This document shows positions 1 through 5,220 of a stretch of 5,220 bases of DNA, piece by piece; within the stretch, counting starts at the first letter, position 1, and the number at the start of each line of letters is the position of its first letter. The notes below the pieces were generated by a model, which was given only the letters and a program-made list of their open reading frames with translations, was not told where the DNA came from and searched no databases. Source of the stretch: Candidatus Poseidoniales archaeon (lineage in GTDB: Archaea > Thermoplasmatota > Poseidoniia > Poseidoniales > Poseidoniaceae). The position numbers and the translations under genes are program-made. The DNA is taken from contig DUCL01000072.1 of assembly GCA_012959845.1 (NCBI GenBank), positions 1-5,220 of the forward strand. The letters run 5' to 3'.

Positions 1-1257
1 TCCGATAGGTAATTGACCATCTTCAATAATAGTTTTTGACGGATGGCTCATCAAATCCAAACGTGATTGGATGACACTTGAATGATGATTGAGGTCTCTA
101 TATCGAGGGTATCCTGCGTGAAGTTCATCAGCACCTTGACCACATAATCCCACTGTTACCGATTGTGACATTTTTTCAAACAGTGGTTGGAAAAATAAGA
201 CTGTGACATCTAAATCCTCACCATGCCAAGCCAAATCAGGCAACATTTTGTCAAATGAATCCTCATGTAAAATATGCTGGTGATGTTCTAATTCAAGTGC
301 TGATGTGACTAACTCAGCGGCTTGCCAATCCGGATTATCTTCGCTTTCAGCAACGGTCCAACATGCTGGAACTGGATTACTGCTCCTTTGAGCCGCTTCA
401 TGCGCAACCGCAGCAACCAAACTGGAATCAAGTCCCCCGGATAGTACAATTCCAACCGGAACATCAGACATTAATCTCTCTTCAACACTAACAACAAATG
501 ACTCTAGTAATTTACTCGCATCAGTATCCGGATTCCAAGTATCGCTAGGTTCTACTTTTTGTTTTTCCACTGTTGCTTTGCCAGTAATTATCGCACACCC
601 ATTTTCATCAATAGTCCAAGTTTCAACAGTTCCTGGCCTAACTTGAGCAACTCCCCTAAGAAGAGTAGTACCATCGAGTGGATATTCCCAAGCCAATCTT
701 GCTACCAAGGCGAGTTCATCGATTTTCGGGATATGTCCTTCATGCGCTCTAAGCGCTTTTGCCTCACTTGCGAATAATAGACTACCATCAACTTCAGTCC
801 TCACAAGCGGCTTTATTCCCATGGGGTCTCTAGCCAATAGCAACTGTTTCTCTTTGGGGTTCCAAATAGCTATTGCATACATTCCATTCAGTTGGGATAG
901 CCATTTGGCATGCTGATTTGCAGATAGTTTTGCCCTACTTGTTGATAATGCCATTTCATGTAAAGCGAGAATTGTTTCACTATCACCATTTGTAGTCCAA
1001 GGATATTGGATGTTACGATTTCTGATTTTTTGATGGTTATAGATTTCACCATTTGTAATCAATACATTTCCACTTTGAGCAAAAATTGGTTGGCCACTAC
1101 CGTTGATGTCAACGATTGCTAATCGGGTGTGACCAAGAGAAATATTTTCATCAACCCAGACATCATTTCCATCTGGACCTCTGTGATGCATAATAGCATT
1201 CATGCGCTCTACAACGGCAGAATCGGGGTTACCGAGCATACCACCTATACCGCACAT
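1..1257 (-). CDS. asnB: Asparagine synthetase, glutamine-hydrolysing (partial, C-terminus beyond the left edge)
   Basis: Predicted to make asparagine from aspartate, ATP and glutamine in the cytoplasm. 419 residues are visible with no stop, so the C-terminus lies outside; family members usually run to about 500-650 residues. The N-terminal Ntn glutaminase domain (about 1-190) starts MCGIGG, so Cys2 becomes the nucleophile after Met removal. Other glutaminase residues seen are R45 in GHTRLAIVD, N69-G70-E71 in NGEIYNH and D92 in GDSETIL. The synthetase domain carries the PP-loop SGGLDSS at 273-279 and GQGADELHAGY at 373-383, corresponding to the family's SGEGSDE-type motif. The start at 1257 is chosen because the catalytic Cys must be N-terminal; an in-frame ATG at 1275 would add six residues. 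It is separated from the upstream small gene by an AT-rich spacer and probably has its own promoter. A paralogue acting on a different acceptor, as in some surface-glycan clusters, cannot be excluded. Confidence 0.93.
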   Translation of the reverse strand, partial: MCGIGGMLGNPDSAVVERMNAIMHHRGPDGNDVWVDENISLGHTRLAIVDINGSGQPIFAQSGNVLITNGEIYNHQKIRNRNIQYPWTTNGDSETILALHEMALSTSRAKLSANQHAKWLSQLNGMYAIAIWNPKEKQLLLARDPMGIKPLVRTEVDGSLLFASEAKALRAHEGHIPKIDELALVARLAWEYPLDGTTLLRGVAQVRPGTVETWTIDENGCAIITGKATVEKQKVEPSDTWNPDTDASKLLESFVVSVEERLMSDVPVGIVLSGGLDSSLVAAVAHEAAQRSSNPVPACWTVAESEDNPDWQAAELVTSALELEHHQHILHEDSFDKMLPDLAWHGEDLDVTVLFFQPLFEKMSQSVTVGLCGQGADELHAGYPRYRDLNHHSSVIQSRLDLMSHPSKTIIEDGQLPIG

Positions 1258-1281
1258 AATAAAAGGGCGTTGCATCACCCT

Positions 1282-1310
1282 TTTCAATGATTGTAATTAA
1301 TTATTATCAA
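1282..1310 (-). promoter_or_regulatory. Probable asnB promoter region (AT-rich)
   Basis: Read on the minus strand, 1310-1291 is almost pure A/T (TTGATAATAATTAATTACAA) and lies 34-53 nt before the asnB ATG at 1257. This is a plausible TATA-type element for an archaeal gene. No clear SD stands at a normal distance from that ATG: the GGGTGAT at 1280-1274 is 16 nt away. A short direct repeat TATCAA-TC-TATCAA (plus strand, 1305-1318) lies at its edge. The call rests on composition and position only. Confidence 0.35.
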
Positions 1311-1316
1311 TCTATC

Positions 1317-1341
1317 AAAAAGGATAAACGATGTTATATCG
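1317..1341 (-). terminator. Possible terminator after the small membrane protein gene
   Basis: Downstream of the small gene on the minus strand there is a short hairpin, CGAT-ATAAC-ATCG (1341-1329), followed by TTTATCC and a T5 tract (1321-1317). Archaeal terminators are mainly T tracts, so this could end the mutase-MeaB-kinase transcript before asnB. The stem is only 4 bp, so the call is weak. Confidence 0.25.
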
Positions 1342-1379
1342 CTATGTTCAATTTCACCAAAGTGGCCACTTGAACATAG
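1342..1379. repeat. 10-bp perfect inverted repeat spanning the small gene's stop codon
   Basis: The arms are CTATGTTCAA (1342-1351) and TTGAACATAG (1370-1379), exact reverse complements 18 bp apart. The spacer includes most of AGTGGCCACT (1361-1370), itself a perfect 10-bp palindrome sharing one base with the right arm. On the minus strand one arm lies in the last codons of the small gene and the other just after its TGA, so the mRNA could fold into a stem-loop over the stop. It may act in 3'-end formation or mRNA stability. Confidence 0.6.
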
Positions 1380-1464
1380 TGATTACTAAAAATAATACTG
1401 CGACTCCAAAGAAAATGAAATATGCATTTTGTGGTGGGTCATTGGATTCATTTTCCTCAGACAT
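1354..1464 (-). CDS. Small single-pass membrane protein, 36 residues, unknown function
   Basis: An ATG at 1464 opens a 36-codon frame ending in TGA at 1354. The N-terminus is acidic and polar (MSEENESNDPPQNA), followed by one hydrophobic helix at about residues 15-31 (YFIFFGVAVLFLVITMF) and a short KWPLW tail. Acidic-out/Lys-in would suggest N-terminus outside, but topology is a guess. An in-frame TGA two codons before the ATG rules out a longer form. It lies 75 nt downstream of the kinase gene on the same strand and may end that operon. No clear SD is visible; a 14-bp imperfect palindrome ends immediately before the ATG. I do not recognise a family. The clean polar-then-hydrophobic pattern makes a real gene more likely than chance, but its shortness leaves doubt. 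Confidence 0.55.
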   Translation of the reverse strand: MSEENESNDPPQNAYFIFFGVAVLFLVITMFKWPLW

Positions 1465-1478
1465 AATAGTTCACTATT
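1465..1478. repeat. Inverted repeat touching the small gene's start codon
   Basis: AATAGT-TC-ACTATT: 6-bp arms with a 2-bp spacer, ending at the base before the ATG at 1464. It could be an operator or a small hairpin masking the start. It shares the core AGT-NN-ACT with the palindrome at 3622-3635. Short arms in AT-rich DNA can arise by chance. Confidence 0.35.
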
Positions 1479-1539
1479 CCAAAGGGGAGGGTAACCACCA
1501 TTTCAACATATTGAGAGAACTGTCTGGCATGTTGCTGAA

Positions 1540-2172
1540 TTAGAGGAGGCCAATGAATGGGTCAAGCAATAGAATTGCGCATAACGGAATTAAGACCATT
1601 GTTGCATTATCATCAATCCAACGTAGGCGAGGCCATTCGCTTATCATGCACAACGGTGCCATCAATGGAACCAACCACAGAGGAGTTCCAAAGAAGTTCC
1701 AGCATGCTAACCAGATTACGGCAATGGCTATTGTCGAATAAATCATTACCTGCTTATCCTCAAGCCCTTTTCTTCTCATCTCTCCCATCAAAGGATCGCC
1801 TAATGACAATGAAAGTATAAGGGGCCATGCATATTCCTCTGTTGGCGCCATCAACATTACCAATCCGATTCCAATCGCACCCCATCCTAATGCAGATACT
1901 TGGTGGGCTTCATATTCTCTTTGTCCGAAAATTGTTATTGAAAATTTCAACCTAATTGCTTCAGCGACAATCATCGCCAATACGATTGCAGAGACAAATT
2001 GGGCCAGTTCCAAGCCCACCATTTCTGCACACTTTTCTCCATACTCAAAATAAATAAAAGGAATGAAAGATAATCCTAAATGAATACCTCTTCGCAAGAC
2101 ATGCCCATATACTCCCCCTTTGGATTGTTCAATCGGGTCTGTCATCTCTACTTGTACACTATTTCCGTCCAT
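1540..2172 (-). CDS. Polyprenol/phytol kinase-like membrane protein (SEC59/DGK1/VTE5 family)
   Basis: A 210-residue membrane protein with about seven hydrophobic segments (near 31-45, 53-73, 97-111, 115-127, 143-161, 164-180 and 191-208). Family members phosphorylate lipid alcohols (dolichol, phytol, diacylglycerol), commonly with CTP, at the membrane. Matching features are RRGIHLG at 27-33 (family R-K-x-x-H), GDPLMGEMRRKG at 125-136 (family G-D-x-x-A-x-x-x-G) and the C-terminal E179...DDN at 187-189 before hydrophobic residues. The K-T-x-E-G motif usually found after the G-D motif is not recognisable, so the substrate is uncertain; a geranylgeraniol-type alcohol for archaeal lipid metabolism is a guess. 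The ATG at 2172 is preferred because AAGGGTGA (2185-2178) lies 5 nt upstream; a GTG at 2181 would add three residues and overlap that SD. It follows meaB closely (7 nt from meaB stop to the GTG, 16 nt to the ATG), so it is probably co-transcribed. Confidence 0.75.
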   Translation of the reverse strand: MDGNSVQVEMTDPIEQSKGGVYGHVLRRGIHLGLSFIPFIYFEYGEKCAEMVGLELAQFVSAIVLAMIVAEAIRLKFSITIFGQREYEAHQVSALGWGAIGIGLVMLMAPTEEYAWPLILSLSLGDPLMGEMRRKGLEDKQVMIYSTIAIAVIWLACWNFFGTPLWLVPLMAPLCMISEWPRLRWIDDNATMVLIPLCAILLLDPFIGLL

Positions 2173-2177
2173 GTTTT

Positions 2178-2185
2178 TCACCCTT
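2178..2185 (-). promoter_or_regulatory. Ribosome binding site deciding the kinase start
   Basis: AAGGGTGA on the minus strand, complementary to the CACC-containing 3' end of 16S rRNA, lies 5 nt before the ATG at 2172. Its TGA overlaps the competing GTG codon at 2181-2179, which argues that the ATG rather than the GTG initiates. Confidence 0.55.
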
Positions 2186-2188
2186 CAT

Positions 2189-3094
2189 TCAATTATTTAA
2201 TTTGTTCAGTGCATCCTCGAGTTCTATAGAACCTGCCGCTAATGACAATAATACTGAATCTAAGTGTGGGTTTTGTAATACTCTTTGTTCTAGACCTGCT
2301 AATAATCGCTCTCGCCACCTAGCCTTTGAGGAGCGCCCAGTTGATTGCAAAGTTAGTAATACATCGGATGCAAATTGACAGCCATCTCCAGTTATCGCAC
2401 TAGTGAGTAGTACAGGTGGTATTTGGCCATCACCTAACTCAAATGATTGTTTGATTTCATCAGCATGTTTTCTCGCACCAACCATATCAGATTTATTGAC
2501 TATTACTGCATCTGCCAATTCTAGTAACCCTGCCTTTTCTGCTTGAATCCCATCTCCTCTAGCCGGTCCTTCAACGACCACTATTATATCTGCAATTGCT
2601 GCACATCTGACTTCTGATTGGCCTGCACCAACAGTTTCGACGACTATTTTATGCCAGCCAAGTGCTAACAGTAATTTTGCCATATCAGAAACAACTGCTG
2701 GAACGCTACTAGACGACTTACGAGTCGCAATAGAACGGACATAGACCCTGTCCTTCAACATTATATCATCGACTACAGATAACCGGACTCTATCCCCCAG
2801 TAATGCACCGCCTGTTCTTGATGAAGATGGGTCAACTGCAAGCAATGCGATTTTTTTTCCTTGGCTTGCCCACTGTGAAATAATTTTGTCAACTAGACAT
2901 GATTTGCCGACTCCAGGCGCACCTGTAATAGCCATTATTTTCCACGTTGAATCGTGGTGATTGTCACTATTGACTTCACCGATAATAGAAAGTGCATCAG
3001 CAATATCCAATGTATTATTTTCAAGTGCGGAGAGAGTTCGTGCTAATGACCTGCGACAACCATCTTTTGCGGCCAGCACAACATCGGCATTCAC
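2189..3094 (-). CDS. meaB: Methylmalonyl-CoA mutase-associated GTPase MeaB (ArgK-type G3E GTPase)
   Basis: Cytosolic G3E-family GTPase chaperone that guards methylmalonyl-CoA mutase and gates adenosylcobalamin loading. In its 301 residues one sees the Walker A GAPGVGKS (58-65), the family block DPSSSRTGGALLGDRVR (88-104), ETVGAGQSEV (153-162, Walker B/switch region), the guanine-specificity motif NKSD (200-203) and TSA (231-233). GDGIQAEKAGLLELAD (180-195) matches the usual G-D-x-x-Q-x-x-K-A-G-x-x-E-x-A-D stretch. The C-terminal 45 residues are helical and would form the dimerisation arm. It is slightly shorter than the bacterial proteins (about 310-335 residues). The start is GTG at 3094, directly abutting the TGA of the mutase subunit, with GGGTGAT (3104-3098) as SD, so translation is probably coupled. 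Old annotations call this family ArgK (arginine/ornithine transport kinase); the adjacent mutase subunit makes the MeaB role far more likely. Confidence 0.93.
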   Translation of the reverse strand: MNADVVLAAKDGCRRSLARTLSALENNTLDIADALSIIGEVNSDNHHDSTWKIMAITGAPGVGKSCLVDKIISQWASQGKKIALLAVDPSSSRTGGALLGDRVRLSVVDDIMLKDRVYVRSIATRKSSSSVPAVVSDMAKLLLALGWHKIVVETVGAGQSEVRCAAIADIIVVVEGPARGDGIQAEKAGLLELADAVIVNKSDMVGARKHADEIKQSFELGDGQIPPVLLTSAITGDGCQFASDVLLTLQSTGRSSKARWRERLLAGLEQRVLQNPHLDSVLLSLAAGSIELEDALNKLNN

Positions 3095-3538
3095 TCAATC
3101 ACCCTGCCAATACCAATCGTTAGAGTCTCCTACACCCACTCCGTCCATTTCAGTTGCAACTTCAATAAATCGGAGTATTTCCGTAGTGGAGGTGCCCGGT
3201 CCAAAAATAGCTTTGATTCCACAGGAGTAAAGGGCCTTTCTATCGGTTGTGGGAATAATTCCTCCACCAAAAACGATAACATCACCTAGTCCTGCTTTAC
3301 GGAGTTCTTCACAAACTTTTGGAAAGAGATGACTATGAGCGCCAGAAAGTGAGGAAAGTCCAAGGAATGAAGCATCCTCATCGCGAACTGTTTCAACAAT
3401 TTGACTTGCGGTTCTGCGCAAACCGGTATAGATCACTTCGTGCCCCGCATCTCTTAATGCCCTAGCCACAACCTTTGCCCCGCGGTCATGCCCGTCAAGA
3501 CCCGGTTTTGCAACTACTACGCGAATCATTGCACCCAT
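3095..3538 (-). CDS. mcmA2: Methylmalonyl-CoA mutase, cobalamin-binding (C-terminal/small) subunit
   Basis: A stand-alone B12-binding domain of 147 residues that would pair with a separate catalytic TIM-barrel subunit to interconvert (R)-methylmalonyl-CoA and succinyl-CoA. The N-terminal stretch IRVVVAKPGLDGHDRGAKV contains the D-x-H-x-x-G signature (D15, H17, G20), with His17 as the lower cobalt ligand. GLSSLSGAH (60-68) and GGGIIP (91-96) are the other two cofactor-contact motifs of the Rossmann-like fold. The catalytic subunit is not in this window; split mutases are common in archaea and some bacteria. A second in-frame ATG at 3529 (MIRVVV) is equally plausible as the start, and neither has a good SD. 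The acidic, aromatic tail (DSNDWYW) looks specific to this lineage. The stop abuts the meaB GTG, indicating one operon reading away from the carboxylase gene. Confidence 0.94.
   Translation of the reverse strand: MGAMIRVVVAKPGLDGHDRGAKVVARALRDAGHEVIYTGLRRTASQIVETVRDEDASFLGLSSLSGAHSHLFPKVCEELRKAGLGDVIVFGGGIIPTTDRKALYSCGIKAIFGPGTSTTEILRFIEVATEMDGVGVGDSNDWYWQGD
3098..3104 (-). promoter_or_regulatory. Ribosome binding site for meaB inside the mutase subunit gene
   Basis: GGGTGAT on the minus strand sits within the last codons of the mutase subunit, followed by its TGA (3097-3095) and at once by the meaB GTG (3094-3092). The 3-nt spacing is short, but the arrangement is typical of translational coupling and supports the GTG start. 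Confidence 0.55.
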
Positions 3539-3709
3539 GTCAAAACCGAGAAGGACTTAGCCTATCAACAAAACCCATCCATATTGTTCAATTACTGCCT
3601 TTTGGTGTGGATAATAAACCTATGAGTATACTCATTCAACGCAGATTAGGGGTGGTTTTTGTAGCAACGCATAAGGAGGGAGTTTTCTTAGAGATATTTG
3701 GCGAAGCCT
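3539..3709. promoter_or_regulatory. Divergent intergenic region between the mutase operon and the carboxylase gene
   Basis: 171 nt that must hold promoters for both directions. AT-rich candidates are ATAATAAA (3611-3618; on the minus strand TTTATTAT, about 75 nt before the mutase start) and TATAC within the central palindrome. Neither start codon has a well-spaced SD. A strong SD-like AAGGAGGG lies at 3673-3680, but no start codon follows at the usual distance. Transcription starts cannot be fixed from sequence. Confidence 0.5.
3622..3635. promoter_or_regulatory. Perfect 14-bp palindrome, candidate operator
   Basis: ATGAGTATACTCAT is identical to its own reverse complement. Its centre lies about 90 nt from the mutase-subunit ATG and 81 nt from the carboxylase ATG, close to the middle of the divergent region. 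A dimeric repressor bound here could control both transcription units, perhaps in response to propionyl-CoA or another acyl-CoA. No regulator gene is in the window, so the identity of any binding protein is unknown. Confidence 0.45.
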
Positions 3710-5220
3710 ATGTCATCCACCGAGGAAAGACTCAAGGACCTGCGAAACCGCAAGGCAAGAAGTGAAGCAGGCGGTGGTCAAGCACGTGTTGATTCTCAAC
3801 ATAATCGTGGCAAAATGACTGCTCGCGAACGTATGGAATTACTTCTTGACGAGGGTTCATTCCAAGAAATGGATTCTCTTGTTGAACACCGTTGCAAGGA
3901 TTTTGGTATGGAGAAGAATATTATTCCTGGCGACGGAGTTGTAACTGGGCATGGAACAATAAATGGGCGCGAAGTGTTTGCTTTTGCTCAGGATTTCACC
4001 GTATATGGTGGGTCACTTGGAGAAATGCATGGACTAAAAATCTGTAAAGTTCTGGATATGGCTCTAAAAACTGGCAGACCGGTCATTGGAATGAATGATT
4101 CTGGCGGAGCCAGAATACAAGAAGGCGTTGCGAGTCTTGGAAGTTATGCTGAAATTTTCTTCCGCAATGTGAGGTCTTCTGGAGTCATTCCACAAATTTC
4201 TATTATTATGGGCCCATGTGCTGGTGGTGCAGTATATTCACCTGCAATTACCGACTTCGTAATCATGGTCGACCAAACTGCACACATGTTCATCACTGGC
4301 CCTGAGGTCATCAAGACAGTGACAAACGAAGAGGTTTCTTTTGAGGACCTCGGCGGTGCTATGACACACGGTAGTAAATCAGGGGTTTCTCACTTTACTG
4401 CAGCAAGTGATGAGGATGCGATCCACCTTGCAAGAGAATTGGCTGATTTGTTCCCGCAAAATAATTTGGAAAAGCCCCCAATAAGAAAGACTTCAGATCC
4501 AAAAGATAGAATTTGCGAAAAATTGGACTCTATCATTCCTACCGAAGCCAACAAACCATACGATGTAATTGACGTGATCAATGAAATCCTTGATGATGGA
4601 GCGTTCTTGGAAGTACAAGCAGATTGGGCTAAAAATATCGTCATCGGATTCGGTCATTTAGGTAGTAACACAATTGGAGTTGTTGCAAATCAACCAAAGT
4701 TCCTTGCTGGCTGCTTGGACATTGATGCTAGCGACAAGGCCGCAAGATTTGTCCGATTCTGTGATTCGTTCAACATTCCAATTCTGACTTTAGAAGATGT
4801 TCCTGGATTCTTGCCTGGGACAAGCCAAGAATGGGGTGGTATCATTCGTCACGGTGCAAAATTGCTGTATGCGTATGCAGAGGCTACTGTTCCGTTATTG
4901 ACGGTAATATTGAGGAAAGCCTACGGTGGAGCATATGATGTGATGTCCAGTAAGCACATTCGTGGTGACTACAATGTCGCATGGCCAAATGCAGAATTAG
5001 CGGTAATGGGAGCAGAAGGCGCAGTTGAAATTATTCATAAGCGACGTATTGCAAACTCCCGCAATGCAGAAGAAGAAAGGACTAGATTAACTGAAGATTT
5101 CAATGAAAAATTCGCAAATCCATACAAGGCAGCGGCATTGGGCTATCTAGACGATGTTATCGAGCCAAGCGAAACGCGAAGCAAGTTGATTCGGTCTTTG
5201 GAAATGCTAGTGGATAAAGA
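3710..5220 (+). CDS. pccB: Propionyl-CoA/acyl-CoA carboxylase, carboxyltransferase (beta) subunit (3' end beyond the right edge)
   Basis: Transfers CO2 from carboxybiotin to an acyl-CoA, most likely propionyl-CoA, giving methylmalonyl-CoA. 503 residues are visible; the family is about 510-530 long, so roughly the last 10-25 are missing. The N half (about 1-255) is one crotonase-fold domain with HNRGKMTARERMELLLDEGS (31-50), FAQDFTVYGGSLGE (92-105), NDSGGARIQEGV (129-140) and the oxyanion glycines in GPCAGGAVYSPA (168-179). The C half (about 275-503) is the second domain with EDVPGFLPGTSQEWGGIIRH (362-381), RKAYGGAYDVMSSK (402-415) and AWPNAELAVMG (424-434). Asp410 in GAYDVM is at what I recall as the specificity position, where Asp favours propionyl-CoA, as in PccB. 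The ATG at 3710 fits the family N-terminus; an in-frame TAG at 3689 excludes a much longer form. No good SD precedes it. The biotin carboxylase and biotin carrier partners must be elsewhere. Confidence 0.94.
   Translation, partial: MSSTEERLKDLRNRKARSEAGGGQARVDSQHNRGKMTARERMELLLDEGSFQEMDSLVEHRCKDFGMEKNIIPGDGVVTGHGTINGREVFAFAQDFTVYGGSLGEMHGLKICKVLDMALKTGRPVIGMNDSGGARIQEGVASLGSYAEIFFRNVRSSGVIPQISIIMGPCAGGAVYSPAITDFVIMVDQTAHMFITGPEVIKTVTNEEVSFEDLGGAMTHGSKSGVSHFTAASDEDAIHLARELADLFPQNNLEKPPIRKTSDPKDRICEKLDSIIPTEANKPYDVIDVINEILDDGAFLEVQADWAKNIVIGFGHLGSNTIGVVANQPKFLAGCLDIDASDKAARFVRFCDSFNIPILTLEDVPGFLPGTSQEWGGIIRHGAKLLYAYAEATVPLLTVILRKAYGGAYDVMSSKHIRGDYNVAWPNAELAVMGAEGAVEIIHKRRIANSRNAEEERTRLTEDFNEKFANPYKAAALGYLDDVIEPSETRSKLIRSLEMLVDK

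Noticed and set aside
559..777. 72-codon plus-strand frame within asnB
   Set aside because: Fully antisense to the asparagine synthetase, with Ser/Phe-rich low-information translation; a shadow frame.
1331..1543. 70-codon plus-strand frame opposite the small membrane protein gene
   Set aside because: It runs antisense to the small gene and across its inverted repeats, overlaps the kinase stop, and its translation has no domain-like pattern; the minus-strand frame has a much clearer protein character.
1553..1820. Two plus-strand frames opposite the kinase gene
   Set aside because: They overlap each other and lie antisense to a gene with recognisable family motifs.
2189..3094. Reading the GTPase as an arginine/ornithine transport ATPase (ArgK)
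   Set aside because: This is a legacy name for the family; the adjacent B12-binding mutase subunit and the GTPase motifs (NKSD) support MeaB.
2961..3230. 89-codon plus-strand frame opposite the meaB/mutase junction
   Set aside because: Antisense to two well-supported genes; Ser/Pro/Thr-rich translation typical of a shadow frame.
3475..3765. 96-codon plus-strand frame crossing the divergent region
   Set aside because: It is antisense to the mutase subunit at its left, overlaps the well-supported carboxylase start in another frame, and its translation resembles no family. A shorter version from the ATG at 3622 (47 codons) begins inside the palindrome and has no SD.
4390..4644. 84-codon minus-strand frame within the carboxylase gene
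   Set aside because: Antisense to a strongly conserved part of the carboxyltransferase, with no motif of its own.
1..5220. Mobile element, CRISPR array, toxin-antitoxin or defence system
   Set aside because: No transposase, integrase, tandem repeat-spacer pattern, terminal inverted repeats or defence-type domain could be seen; all large genes are housekeeping metabolism.

Overview
The window looks like ordinary chromosomal DNA of a moderately AT-rich prokaryote, most likely an archaeon. A marine euryarchaeote such as Marine Group II/Poseidoniales is my best guess, but this is inference. It rests on a stand-alone cobalamin-binding subunit of methylmalonyl-CoA mutase next to MeaB, a SEC59/VTE5-type polyprenol kinase in the same run, weak or absent Shine-Dalgarno (SD) sites before several genes, and AT-rich upstream DNA. 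No rRNA, tRNA, CRISPR array, insertion sequence or phage gene was seen.

Layout. 1-1257 (minus): a glutamine-hydrolysing asparagine synthetase whose C-terminal part runs off the left edge. 1258-1353: short AT-rich spacer holding its probable promoter. 1354-1464 (minus): a 36-residue, single-helix membrane protein gene. 1540-2172 (minus): membrane kinase of the phytol/dolichol kinase family. 2189-3094 (minus): MeaB/ArgK GTPase. 3095-3538 (minus): B12-binding subunit of methylmalonyl-CoA mutase. 3539-3709: divergent intergenic region centred on a perfect 14-bp palindrome. 3710-5220 (plus): acyl-CoA (propionyl-CoA) carboxylase carboxyltransferase, lacking only its last few codons at the right edge.

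How the genes fit together. The carboxyltransferase would make methylmalonyl-CoA from propionyl-CoA using carboxybiotin. The mutase, of which only the B12 domain is here, would convert it to succinyl-CoA, and MeaB would protect or load the cofactor. These genes are divergently arranged around one short control region, so propionyl-CoA assimilation may be co-regulated. The mutase catalytic subunit, epimerase, biotin carboxylase and biotin carrier are not in the window. The polyprenol kinase follows MeaB by 7 nt and looks co-transcribed, which is less expected. The asparagine synthetase appears to be a separate unit.

I found no clearly new system. The items most worth a second look are the small membrane protein with inverted repeats at both ends, the palindrome in the divergent promoter, and the divergent kinase in the propionate operon.
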